DNA of 64,000 nt from JAOEGB01 sp041262585 (GTDB taxonomy: Bacteria > Actinomycetota > Actinomycetes > Streptosporangiales > Streptosporangiaceae). Of the stretch, positions 33,638 through 41,949 are shown in pieces. The notes below the pieces were generated by a model. The model made no database searches. It had not been told where the DNA came from and saw only the letters and a program-made list of their open reading frames with translations. The position numbers and the translations under genes are program-made. Where the stretch lies: the NCBI RefSeq assembly GCF_041262585.1, contig NZ_JBGCBZ010000011.1, positions 185,377 through 249,376 on the forward strand, read 5' to 3'. The number at the start of each line of letters is the position of its first letter. Within the stretch, counting starts at the first letter, position 1.

Positions 33638-36600
33638 ATGCACGATGACCGCGAGTTGGTCGAGGGGCGGATCGACCGGGTGCTGCGGCAGCGGGTCATC
33701 CCCGCGATCTATGCCGAGCGTGTTCCCCTGCGGTTGGCCGCCTGGCATGTTCCGGATGAGCCGGTGCCGGTGGCGGACGCCCTGGCCGCGGACTATGAGC
33801 CGTTCGAGGCGGGGACCCGGTGGGGCCGGCCGTGGTCGACCACGTGGCTGCGCGCGACCGGGACGGTGCCGGCCGAGTGGGCCGGGCGGCGGGTCGAGGC
33901 CGTGTTCGACCTGGGCTTCGTCGGCGACTGGCCCGGCAACCAGGCCGAGGCGCTGGTCTACGACCTGGACGGCCGGCCCGTCAAGGGCATCGAGCCGATG
34001 AACCAGTACGTCCCCGTCGCCAACCCCAGCCAGGGCGGGGAGCAGGTCGGCCTGCTGCTGGAGATGGCCGCCAACCCCGACATCCTGGCCAACGACTTCC
34101 TGCCGACGCCGCTGGGCGACAAGGCCACCGCCGGGGACGAGCCGCTCTACCGGCTGGCCCACGCCGACCTGGCCGTCCTCGACGAGAACGTGTGGCACCT
34201 GCGCCTGGACATCGAGGTGCTGAAGGAGCTGATGGCCGAACTGCCCGTCGACAGCCCGCGCCGGCACGAGATCCTCCGCGCGCTGGAGCGGTGCATGGAC
34301 GCCATCGACATCCAGGACGTGGCCGGCACCGCCGAGCGGGCGCGGGCGCGCCTCGCCGGCGTGCTGTCCTCCCCCGCACACGCCAGCGCCCACACCGTCT
34401 CCGCGACCGGGCACGCGCACATCGACAGCGCGTGGCTGTGGCCGATCCGGGAGACCAAGCGCAAGACGTCGCGGACGTTCTCCAACGTCACCGCGCTGGC
34501 CAAGGACTACCCGGAGTTCGTGTTCTCCGGGCCGCAGGCCCAGCAGTACGCCTGGGTGAAGGAGCGCTACCCGGAGATCTTCGAGCGGATCCGGGAGGCG
34601 ATCAAGGCCGGGCAGTGGATCCCGGTGGGCGGCATGTGGGTGGAGGCCGACGGCAACCTGCCCGGCGGGGAGGCCCTGGCCCGCCAGCTCGTGCACGGCA
34701 AGCGGTTCTTCATGGACGAGTTCGGTGTCGAGCCGCGCGGGGTCTGGCTGCCCGACTCCTTCGGCTACACCGCCGCCTACCCCCAGATCGCCCGCCTGGC
34801 CGGGATGGACTGGTTCCTCACCCAGAAGATCTCCTGGAACCAGACCAACAAGTTCCCCCACCACACCTTCTGGTGGGAGGGCATCGACGGGACCCGGATC
34901 TTCACCCACTTCCCGCCCGCCGACACCTACAACGGCACGTTCGAGGGCAAAGAGCTGGCCCATGCCGTCCGGAACTACGCCGAGAAGGGCGCGGGTGTGC
35001 GGTCGTTGCTGCCGTTCGGGCACGGCGACGGCGGTGGCGGCCCCACCCGCGAGATGCTGGAAAAGGCCCGCCGCCTGCGCGACCTCGAAGGCTCCCCCCG
35101 CGTCGTGATCGAGGACCCCAACGCGTTCTTCGCCGCCGCCCGCGCCGACCAGCCCGACGCCGCCGTCTGGTCCGGCGAGCTGTACCTGGAACTGCACCGC
35201 GCCACCTACACCAGCCAAGCCAGGACCAAAGCCGGTAACCGGCGCAGCGAGCACCTGCTCCGCGAGGCGGAACTGTGGTGCGCGACCGCCGCCGTCCACA
35301 CCGGATTCGCCTACCCGCATGAGGAACTGGACCGGCTCTGGAAGATCGTGCTGCTGCACCAGTTCCACGACATCCTGCCCGGCAGCTCCATCGCGTGGGT
35401 GCACCGCGAAGCCGAAGCCACCTACGCCCAAGTCCGCGCCGACCTCGAAACCATCACCGCGACGGCCGCCGCCGCGCTCGCCGGGACCGGCCAGTCCGCC
35501 TGGGTGCTCAACACCAGCCCGGAGACCCGCGCCGAGGTCGTGACCGTCCCCGCCGACCTCGCAGCCGCCCTGGCAAGTGAGCCGACGGGCGGGCTGGCGG
35601 GCGACACCGGCCAGACCCTCACGGACGGCTCGGCCGCCGTCTACGCCGAGGTCCCCGGCTCCGGCACGGCACGGCTCAGCGCGTCCGTGACGCCGCCCGC
35701 GCCGGTCACCGTCACCGAGACTCAGGTAACGACGATCGACAACGGCGTGATCCGGTTGGAGATCGACGAGGCGGGGCTGTTCACCTCGGTCAGGGACCTG
35801 GTCGCCGGCCGCGAGGTGCTCGCCCCCGGCTCCCGCGGCAACCTGCTCCAACTCCACACCGACTACCCCAACTACTGGGACGCCTGGGACATCGACCGCC
35901 ACTACAAGCGGCAACACCTCGACCTCACCCAGGCCGACTCGGTCACCGTGACCGAGCGCGGGCCGCTCCTCGCCGCCGTCCGGATCGAACGCTCCTTCGG
36001 CGCCTCCCGGATCGTCCAGACGGTCCGGGTGACGGCCGGCAGCCCCCGCATCGAGATCGAAACCGACATCGACTGGCACGAACGGGAGAAGATCCTCAAG
36101 GCCGCCTTCCCCCTCGACGTGCACGCCGACCGCGAAGCCTCCGAGATCCAATACGGCCACATCTTCCGCCCCACCCACACCAACACCAGCTGGGACATCG
36201 CCCGCTTCGAGGTCTCCAACCACCGCTGGATCCACCTCACCGAACCCGGCTACGGCATCGCCATCGCCAACGACTCCACCTACGGCCACGACGTCGGCCG
36301 CACCACCCGCCCCGACGGAGGCACCACCACCACCGCCCGCCTCAGCCTCGTCCGAGCCCCCCGCGTCCCCGACCCCGAAGCCGACCAAGGCAAACACCAC
36401 CTCACCTACGCCCTCGTCCCCGGCGCCACCGTCGCCGACGCCGTCGCGTCCGGCTACGCGGTCAACCTGCCGCTCCGGGTCACGGCGGGCGGCACCGGCG
36501 ACGCCCCCGCGCCGCTGGTCACCGCGGAGGGCCGCGCCGTACGCATCGAGGCCGTCAAACTCGCCGACGACCGCTCCGGCGACGTGATCGTCCGGGTGTA

Positions 36601-36790
36601 CGAGTCGCTCGGCGGCCGGGGTACGACCCGCCTGCTACCCTCCTTCCCCGTGAGTTCGGTGGAGGTCGCCGACCTGCTGGAGCGCCCGCTCGGCGAGACG
36701 CCGGTCTCCGTGGAGGCCGACGGCGGCATCCCGGTCAGCCTGCGGCCGTTCCAGGTGCTGACGCTGCGGCTGCGCCGCGAGAATTCGTAA
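33638..36790 (+). CDS. GH38 alpha-mannosidase
   Basis: This 1050-aa alpha-mannosidase shows the zinc-site motif GHAHIDSAWLWP at about residues 258-269, the catalytic nucleophile region GVWLPDSFGYTAAYPQI (Asp near residue 372), LHQFHDILPGSSI near residue 570 and a C-terminal beta-sandwich half. No signal peptide is present, so it is cytoplasmic like the other hydrolases here. ATG 33638 has a GGAAGGAA site. The stretch 36100-36440 is strikingly C-rich on the coding strand (runs of CACC/CAAC codons) compared with the rest of the gene, perhaps a recombinant segment. The enzyme would release mannose from imported mannosides; actinobacterial mannosylated inositols are one conceivable source. Confidence 0.95.
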   Translation: MHDDRELVEGRIDRVLRQRVIPAIYAERVPLRLAAWHVPDEPVPVADALAADYEPFEAGTRWGRPWSTTWLRATGTVPAEWAGRRVEAVFDLGFVGDWPGNQAEALVYDLDGRPVKGIEPMNQYVPVANPSQGGEQVGLLLEMAANPDILANDFLPTPLGDKATAGDEPLYRLAHADLAVLDENVWHLRLDIEVLKELMAELPVDSPRRHEILRALERCMDAIDIQDVAGTAERARARLAGVLSSPAHASAHTVSATGHAHIDSAWLWPIRETKRKTSRTFSNVTALAKDYPEFVFSGPQAQQYAWVKERYPEIFERIREAIKAGQWIPVGGMWVEADGNLPGGEALARQLVHGKRFFMDEFGVEPRGVWLPDSFGYTAAYPQIARLAGMDWFLTQKISWNQTNKFPHHTFWWEGIDGTRIFTHFPPADTYNGTFEGKELAHAVRNYAEKGAGVRSLLPFGHGDGGGGPTREMLEKARRLRDLEGSPRVVIEDPNAFFAAARADQPDAAVWSGELYLELHRATYTSQARTKAGNRRSEHLLREAELWCATAAVHTGFAYPHEELDRLWKIVLLHQFHDILPGSSIAWVHREAEATYAQVRADLETITATAAAALAGTGQSAWVLNTSPETRAEVVTVPADLAAALASEPTGGLAGDTGQTLTDGSAAVYAEVPGSGTARLSASVTPPAPVTVTETQVTTIDNGVIRLEIDEAGLFTSVRDLVAGREVLAPGSRGNLLQLHTDYPNYWDAWDIDRHYKRQHLDLTQADSVTVTERGPLLAAVRIERSFGASRIVQTVRVTAGSPRIEIETDIDWHEREKILKAAFPLDVHADREASEIQYGHIFRPTHTNTSWDIARFEVSNHRWIHLTEPGYGIAIANDSTYGHDVGRTTRPDGGTTTTARLSLVRAPRVPDPEADQGKHHLTYALVPGATVADAVASGYAVNLPLRVTAGGTGDAPAPLVTAEGRAVRIEAVKLADDRSGDVIVRVYESLGGRGTTRLLPSFPVSSVEVADLLERPLGETPVSVEADGGIPVSLRPFQVLTLRLRRENS

Positions 36791-36799
36791 GGAGTCGTC

Positions 36800-37771
36800 A
36801 TGCGTGTGGGTTTGCTCGGCCTCGGCCGAATCGGCGAGTTTCACGCCGCCACCCTCTCCTCCCTCGTGGACGAGCTCGTCGTCTCCGACGCCGACGCGGC
36901 ACGGGTCGCGGCCGTCGCGGAGAAGTACGGCGCCACGACCGGTGACCCATTCGACGCGGACGCGGTGGTGATCGCGACGCCGACCTCCACCCACGCGGAG
37001 CTGCTGATCCGCGCCTGCGACAAGGGCGTGCCGGCGTTCTGTGAGAAGCCGGCCGCCCCCACCGTCGGGGAGACGCTGGAGGTCGTCGACGCCGTCGAGC
37101 GCAGCGGCACCATGGTGCACATCGGCTTCCAGCGGCGCTTCGACGCGGGCTACACCGCCGCCAGGCAGGCGCTGCTCGACGGCGAGCTGGGTGACCTCCA
37201 TCGGGTGCACATGCTCACCGGGGATCCGGCGCCGCCTCCGGCCGGATACGTGGCGCAGTCCGGCGGGATCTTCCGCGACTGTCACATCCACGATTTCGAC
37301 ATTCTGCGCTGGGTCACCGGCCGCGAGGTGGAGACGGTCTACGCCATCGGGTCTAATCGGGGCGCGGACTTCTTCGCGGCGGCGGGCGACGTGGACAACA
37401 GCGCCGCCGTTCTCACCCTGGACGACGGCACCCTCGTCACGATGCAGGGGTCGCGCTACAACGGGAACGGCTACGACGTCCGCATGGAGCTGGCCGGGAC
37501 GCGGGCGACCTGGGCGGTCGGGCTGAGCGCCCGGTCGCCGCTGCACTCGGCCGACGGCCTCACCCCGCACGGCGACCCGTGGCCGGACTTCCAGACGAGG
37601 TTCGAGGACGCCTACGTGGCGGAGATGGGCGCCTTCCTGGCCGCCGCCCGGGGTGAGCGCGAGAGCCCGTGCACCGCGCGGGACGCCCTCGCCGCCCTCT
37701 ACCTCGCCGAAGCCGCCGACCTGTCCCACCGCGAGGGACGGCCGGTCGCCCTCCGCGAGGTGACCGCTTGA
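36800..37771 (+). CDS. iolG: IolG-like inositol 2-dehydrogenase (Gfo/Idh/MocA)
   Basis: This 323-aa Rossmann oxidoreductase begins VGLLGLGRIGEFHAATL, has the catalytic lysine motif FCEKPAAPT near residue 80 and the substrate-helix motif GGIFRDCHIHDFDILRWVTGREV near residue 150, as in actinobacterial myo-inositol 2-dehydrogenases. It would oxidise myo-inositol (or a related cyclitol) to the 2-keto form using NAD+. It starts 9 bp after the mannosidase stop and is followed 67 bp later by iolD. It is distinct from the second Gfo/Idh protein encoded at 22350-23450. Confidence 0.85.
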   Translation: MRVGLLGLGRIGEFHAATLSSLVDELVVSDADAARVAAVAEKYGATTGDPFDADAVVIATPTSTHAELLIRACDKGVPAFCEKPAAPTVGETLEVVDAVERSGTMVHIGFQRRFDAGYTAARQALLDGELGDLHRVHMLTGDPAPPPAGYVAQSGGIFRDCHIHDFDILRWVTGREVETVYAIGSNRGADFFAAAGDVDNSAAVLTLDDGTLVTMQGSRYNGNGYDVRMELAGTRATWAVGLSARSPLHSADGLTPHGDPWPDFQTRFEDAYVAEMGAFLAAARGERESPCTARDALAALYLAEAADLSHREGRPVALREVTA

Positions 37772-37838
37772 CGATCGCCGAGGCGGCCGCCGTGGACACG
37801 GCCGCGTCCCTGACGCGCGTGCCACTCGGGAGGAGGGC

Positions 37839-39689
37839 ATGAGGCCGACGGTGCGGCTGACGGTCGCGCAGGCGCTGGTCAGGTTCCTGTCGCAGCAGTG
37901 GAGCGAGCGGGATGGAGTCGAGCGGCGGCTCATCGAGGGCTGCTTCGGCATCTTCGGCCACGGCAACGTGGCGGGCATCGGCCAGGCGCTCGCCGAGCAG
38001 GGCGCGGGCACCAAGTCGGCCCTGCCGTACTATCTGGCCCGCAACGAGCAGGCGATGGTGCACACCGCGGTGGGGTACGCGCGGGCGACCGGCAGACGGT
38101 CGACGTTCGCCTGCACGACCTCGATCGGGCCGGGAGCGACCAACCTGGTCACCGGCGCGGCGCTGGCGACGATCAACCGGCTGCCCGTGCTGCTGCTGCC
38201 TGGCGACATCTTCGCGACCCGCGTCGCGAGCCCGGTGCTGCAGGAGCTCGAAGACCCCCGATCGTACGACGTCAGCGTGAACGACTCCCTCAGGCCGGTG
38301 AGTCGCTTCTTCGACCGGATCAACCGGCCCGAGCAGCTCCCCTCGGCGCTGCTCGCGGCGATGCGCGTGCTGACCGACCCGGCCGACACGGGCGCCGTGA
38401 CCCTCGCCCTGCCCCAGGACGTCCAGGCCGAGGCGTACGACTGGCCGGAGGAGCTGTTCGAGCGCCGCGTCTGGCACATCGCCAGGCCCGTGCCGGAGCC
38501 GGCCGCCGTGGCGAGAGCCGTACAGGCGTTGAGCGGCTCGAAGAGGCCGCTGATCGTCGCCGGGGGCGGGGTCAAGTACAGCGAGGCGTGGGACGAGCTG
38601 CGGGAGTTCGCCGAGCGGTACGGCGTCCCGGTCGCCGAGACGCAGGCGGGCAAGGGCGCGCTGCCGTACGACCATCCGCAGGCCGTGGGCGCGATCGGGC
38701 ACACCGGCACGGCCGCCGCGAACGCGCTGGCCCGAGAGGCCGACCTGGTGATCGGGGTCGGCACCCGGTACAGCGACTTCACCACCGCCTCGCGGACCCT
38801 CTTCGGCGAGGCCAGGTTCCTCAACGTCAACGTGATGGCGTTCGACGCGGCCAAGCATTCGGGCGTGTCGCTCGTCGCCGACGCCCGAGAGGGACTGAGG
38901 TCGCTCGATGTGAATGGCTGGCGGGCCGACCGCGAATGGACCGCGCGGGCCACGACCCTGTCCCAGGACTGGCAGGCCGAGGTCACCAAGGCGTACGGCG
39001 GGCCGACGCTGACCCAACCGGTGCTGCTCGGCGTCCTCAACGAGGTCGCCGAGGGCGGCGTGGTCGTCAACGCGGCCGGGTCGATGCCCGGCGACCTGCA
39101 CCGGCTGTGGCGGCCGTCGGACCCCGGGCAGTATCACGTCGAGTACGGATACTCCTGCATGGGCTACGAGATCGCCGGTGGACTCGGGGTCAAGCTCGCC
39201 CGGCCCGAGCGCGAGGTGTTCGTGCTCGTGGGCGACGGGTCCTACCTGATGATGGCCCAGGAGATCGCCACCGCCGTGCAGGAGGGCGTCAAGCTCGTCG
39301 TCGTGCTCGTGGACAACGACGGTTTCGCCTCGATCGGCAACCTCAGCGAGTCGGTCGGCGCGCAACGGCTGGGCACCTCCTACCGGATGCGGGGCGCCAC
39401 TGGGGATCTCGACGGCGGACGTCTGCCCGTGGACCTGGCCGCCAACGCGGCCAGCCTCGGGGCAGACGTCCTGACCGCCGACGACCCCGCTTCGCTGCGG
39501 GCGGCGCTGGACCGTGCCGTCGCGTCGTCCCGGACCACGGTCGTCTACGCCAGGGCCGCCCCGGCCCCCGGTCCCGACTCCCAGGCCTGGTGGGACGTCC
39601 CCGTCGCCGAGGTGTCCGAGCTCGCCGAGGTCCGGCAGGCCCGGAGCCGCTACGAGAAGGCCAAGCGCGGCCAGCGCCCCTACCTGTGA
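37839..39689 (+). CDS. iolD: 3D-(3,5/4)-trihydroxycyclohexane-1,2-dione hydrolase
   Basis: This 616-aa thiamine-diphosphate enzyme of inositol catabolism opens the cyclitol ring to 5-deoxy-glucuronate. The sequence follows IolD throughout: RLTVAQALVRFLSQQ, GCFGIFGHGNVAGIGQAL, YYLARNEQAMVHTAVGYARA (catalytic Glu), TSIGPGATNLVTGAALA, and the TPP-Mg motif GDGSYLMMAQEIATAVQEGVKLVVVLVDNDGF. ATG 37839 is preceded by GGGAGGAGGGC. IolB, IolJ and IolA are not in the window, so the downstream steps lie elsewhere or this enzyme has been recruited for a related cyclitol dione. A strong hairpin follows the stop. Confidence 0.96.
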   Translation: MRPTVRLTVAQALVRFLSQQWSERDGVERRLIEGCFGIFGHGNVAGIGQALAEQGAGTKSALPYYLARNEQAMVHTAVGYARATGRRSTFACTTSIGPGATNLVTGAALATINRLPVLLLPGDIFATRVASPVLQELEDPRSYDVSVNDSLRPVSRFFDRINRPEQLPSALLAAMRVLTDPADTGAVTLALPQDVQAEAYDWPEELFERRVWHIARPVPEPAAVARAVQALSGSKRPLIVAGGGVKYSEAWDELREFAERYGVPVAETQAGKGALPYDHPQAVGAIGHTGTAAANALAREADLVIGVGTRYSDFTTASRTLFGEARFLNVNVMAFDAAKHSGVSLVADAREGLRSLDVNGWRADREWTARATTLSQDWQAEVTKAYGGPTLTQPVLLGVLNEVAEGGVVVNAAGSMPGDLHRLWRPSDPGQYHVEYGYSCMGYEIAGGLGVKLARPEREVFVLVGDGSYLMMAQEIATAVQEGVKLVVVLVDNDGFASIGNLSESVGAQRLGTSYRMRGATGDLDGGRLPVDLAANAASLGADVLTADDPASLRAALDRAVASSRTTVVYARAAPAPGPDSQAWWDVPVAEVSELAEVRQARSRYEKAKRGQRPYL

Positions 39690-39730
39690 CGATCACCTGA
39701 CGACTACCTGAGATCACCTGCCGACAACCG

Positions 39731-39773
39731 CCGCGCCGTACGGCCCGCTTTGACGCGGAACCGTACGGCGCGG
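39731..39773. terminator. 13-bp perfect stem-loop, bidirectional terminator
   Basis: ccgcgccgtacgg (39731-39743) and ccgtacggcgcgg (39761-39773) pair perfectly, and the 17-nt loop itself contains a short ccgc/gcgg stem. It lies between the convergent iolD and the repeat-rich protein gene. Confidence 0.85.
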
Positions 39774-39793
39774 CCGCGCGTCACCCCGCCCGG

Positions 39794-39836
39794 GTGTCAG
39801 GCCGGGCTCGTGTCAGGCCGGGCTCGTGTCAGGCCG
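39794..39836 (-). repeat. 16-bp tandem repeat at the gene's 3' end
   Basis: Two full copies and a partial third of gtgtcaggccgggctc; the minus-strand stop codon of the repeat-rich protein lies in the third copy, so each unit supplies another TGA downstream. Confidence 0.85.
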
Positions 39837-41175
39837 TCCGGGCGCATCGCGTCGTCGGGCTGAAAATCCAGCAGTTCCTGAGGTCTTGGGTCACGTTCCC
39901 GGCGGAGACGCTGGGGGCGGACTGCGCGGTCACGGCGATCTTGGCGACGGGCGGAGCGAACACCCAGCTCGGGGCGGCGGGCGAGGCCGCCTGCGCCAGG
40001 GCCGCCTGTGGTCTCCCGAACAGGTCGATCGTCCGCCCACGCCACGGTGCGAGGCTCCAGGTCGAGGCCGTGGATCCCGCCAATGGCGGCAGAGGAAGGA
40101 CGCCGTTCGGGACTCCACCCGGAAGTCCACCGGGAAGGCCGCCCGGAAGACCGCTCGGCACGCCGCCGTAGATGCCGTTGGGAACACCCGCCGGAAGGCC
40201 GCCCGGGAGACCGTTCGGGACACCATTGGGGACGCCGTTGGGGAAACCGCCGTAGATGCCGTTCGAAACCCCGCCCGGCAGGCCGCTCGGGAGGCCGCCG
40301 TAGATGCCGTTGGGAACGCCGCTCGGGAGGCCGAACGACGGCGAAGGCAGGACGGCCGGGGAAGCGACAGGGGTCGGTGTGATCACCGCGGACGGCGTCA
40401 CCGTGGGGGTCGGGCTTGCCGCGGGCGGATCCGTCTTCTTGTCCCCCTTTGGAGCGTCCGGCTTCTGATCGGGGGCCTTCGAGGTCGGCTTGGAGGACGG
40501 TTTCGACGGTTTCGACGTCGGCTTCGACGAATGCTTCGGGGTTGGAGACGGGCTGGGCGACGCGGTGGGCGTAGGCGTGGGCGACGCCGCAGGCGTGGCG
40601 GTCGGCGTCGCAGTGGGTGTCGCAGTGGGTGTCGCGGCGGGTGTCGCGTCCGGAGTCGCCGTGGCGGACGCCGTAGGCGTGGCGGCCGGGGTGGAGGTCG
40701 GCGTATCGGTGTCGGTCGGTCTGGCGGAGTGCGTCGGCTGTGACGTCCGCGCGTCCGGGTCCGCCGACTTCGCCGCCGGCGGTTCCGAGTGCGGCGGCTC
40801 CGAGTGCGGCGGTTGCGACGCCGCCGGTTCGGAACGGGGCGGCTGCGAGGACGACGGGTCCGCGGTGCGAGTCGCATCGCCCGCGGAGCTCGGCTCAGGA
40901 TTCGACGGAGCGTCTCTGTTCTGAGACGGCTCGGGCTCGTGGGCCGAGGTCGGCCCGGCCGTGGCTGTCGGGCCGGCGGGCGGGTCCAGGGTCACGGTGG
41001 CGGTCGGCTCGGGCGCCCCGGGGACGACGTCGTCCCGGGGCGGGGGGATATCCACGCTGGGGTCCGCCATGGCGGCCCAGGGCTGGGCGATGATCGCGCC
41101 GGTCGTCGCGGACACCGCGGCCAGTAGGAGGCCGGAGACGAGAGTGGCGCGCCGGGAGGAGATGCGTGGGGTCAT
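39829..41175 (-). CDS. secreted Pro/Thr/Ser-rich and Gly-Pro-Asn repeat protein
   Basis: This 448-aa exported low-complexity protein starts with a signal peptide (ISSRRATLVSGLLLAAVSATTGAIIA, cleavage near residue 35). A long Pro/Thr/Ser/Ala stalk with repeated SEPP and ATPT units (about 50-270) follows. Next comes a repeat block (about 275-365) built from GVPNG, GLPGG and NGIYGG pentapeptide-like units. The 80-residue tail is non-repetitive and contains one Cys (NCWIFSPTTRC has two). No sortase motif is visible. It is encoded last in a four-gene minus-strand group with a one-TM protein, a MinD-like ATPase and a sigma/anti-sigma-like membrane protein, suggesting a surface product of that unit. 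Function unknown. Confidence 0.7.
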   Translation of the reverse strand: MTPRISSRRATLVSGLLLAAVSATTGAIIAQPWAAMADPSVDIPPPRDDVVPGAPEPTATVTLDPPAGPTATAGPTSAHEPEPSQNRDAPSNPEPSSAGDATRTADPSSSQPPRSEPAASQPPHSEPPHSEPPAAKSADPDARTSQPTHSARPTDTDTPTSTPAATPTASATATPDATPAATPTATPTATPTATPAASPTPTPTASPSPSPTPKHSSKPTSKPSKPSSKPTSKAPDQKPDAPKGDKKTDPPAASPTPTVTPSAVITPTPVASPAVLPSPSFGLPSGVPNGIYGGLPSGLPGGVSNGIYGGFPNGVPNGVPNGLPGGLPAGVPNGIYGGVPSGLPGGLPGGLPGGVPNGVLPLPPLAGSTASTWSLAPWRGRTIDLFGRPQAALAQAASPAAPSWVFAPPVAKIAVTAQSAPSVSAGNVTQDLRNCWIFSPTTRCARTA

Positions 41176-41193
41176 GGATGGCTCTTCCTCGAT

Positions 41194-41949
41194 CTAAGGG
41201 GTGGGCCGTGGACCGGTGAGGGGCTTCCAGCCCGCCGCGGCGAACTCGGGCGTTCCGGGGAGAGCGGCGGCGGGCACGGCGGGAGGCGTGGGATCGGGGA
41301 TGTTGACCCAGTCCCCCTGGTTCGTGCCGCGCATGTGGGGGAGCCACTTCATGAGGAGGCTCATGGCGTAGGGGCTGGAGTAGACGGGGCCGGTGTCCGT
41401 GGTCCCCTTCGTCGCGGTGACCTGCACGAGGACGGACACCTGGATCTGGTCCTCGGCTCGGGCCTGCCATTGGACGCCGATCGTCTGCGTCCGCAGGGCC
41501 GCGCCCTCAGGCAGATCGCCCTCCGAGGGGAGGCCCAGGGTTTCCCGCCATCCGCGCGCGGCGGCGCGTGCTCCGGCGCGGGCGGCCTCCCGCTGCTCGG
41601 GCGGCGCGTAGAGGACGGCCGCCTGCTCGGCCTGGGCGGCGTCCAGCGTCCACGCGGCCTCCAAGGCCGCCGCCGCCGCGGAGACGGCTCCCAGCTCGGT
41701 GCGCGGAAACCCGATGGGATAACCGCCGTCGCTCTGGTGGCCGGTGGGCGGGGCCAGCGCGACGGCGTTCGCGACGCGGACCGGCGGGGGCGCGGGCGCG
41801 GGATCGGGCCCCCGGAGCTGCACGACGATGACCACGATGGCGACGACCACCGTCACGGCCGCGGCCACGAAGAGCACCGTTACGCGGGGGCTCCGCCGGG
41901 GGGCGCTCAGGTCCCAGTCGAGCATCGGGTCCGGGGTGACCGTGCCCAC
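41194..41949 (-). CDS. single-pass membrane protein, unknown function
   Basis: This 251-aa protein has a short cytoplasmic N terminus, one TM helix (about residues 23-45, VTVLFVAAAVTVVVAIVVIVVQL) and an extracytoplasmic domain with GGYPIGFPRTELGAVSAAAAALEAAWTLD. That pattern resembles membrane proteins encoded in actinobacterial conjugation/secretion-type clusters; no named family can be given with certainty. GTG 41949 overlaps the ATPase stop (TAGTG), so it is translationally coupled. Its ectodomain probably meets the repeat-rich secreted protein or cell wall. Confidence 0.75.
   Translation of the reverse strand: MGTVTPDPMLDWDLSAPRRSPRVTVLFVAAAVTVVVAIVVIVVQLRGPDPAPAPPPVRVANAVALAPPTGHQSDGGYPIGFPRTELGAVSAAAAALEAAWTLDAAQAEQAAVLYAPPEQREAARAGARAAARGWRETLGLPSEGDLPEGAALRTQTIGVQWQARAEDQIQVSVLVQVTATKGTTDTGPVYSSPYAMSLLMKWLPHMRGTNQGDWVNIPDPTPPAVPAAALPGTPEFAAAGWKPLTGPRPTP

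Noticed and set aside
31994..36400. Very long minus-strand open frame (1468 codons) across the GH4 and GH38 genes
   Set aside because: It is antisense to two clear enzymes, has no family motif and is rich in Gly/Arg/Val/Asp, the usual by-product of GC3-rich genes on the opposite strand.
40100..40330. CRISPR-like appearance of regularly repeated sequence
   Set aside because: The repeats are in-frame codons for Gly/Pro/Asn units within one secreted protein, with no unique spacers and no cas genes.
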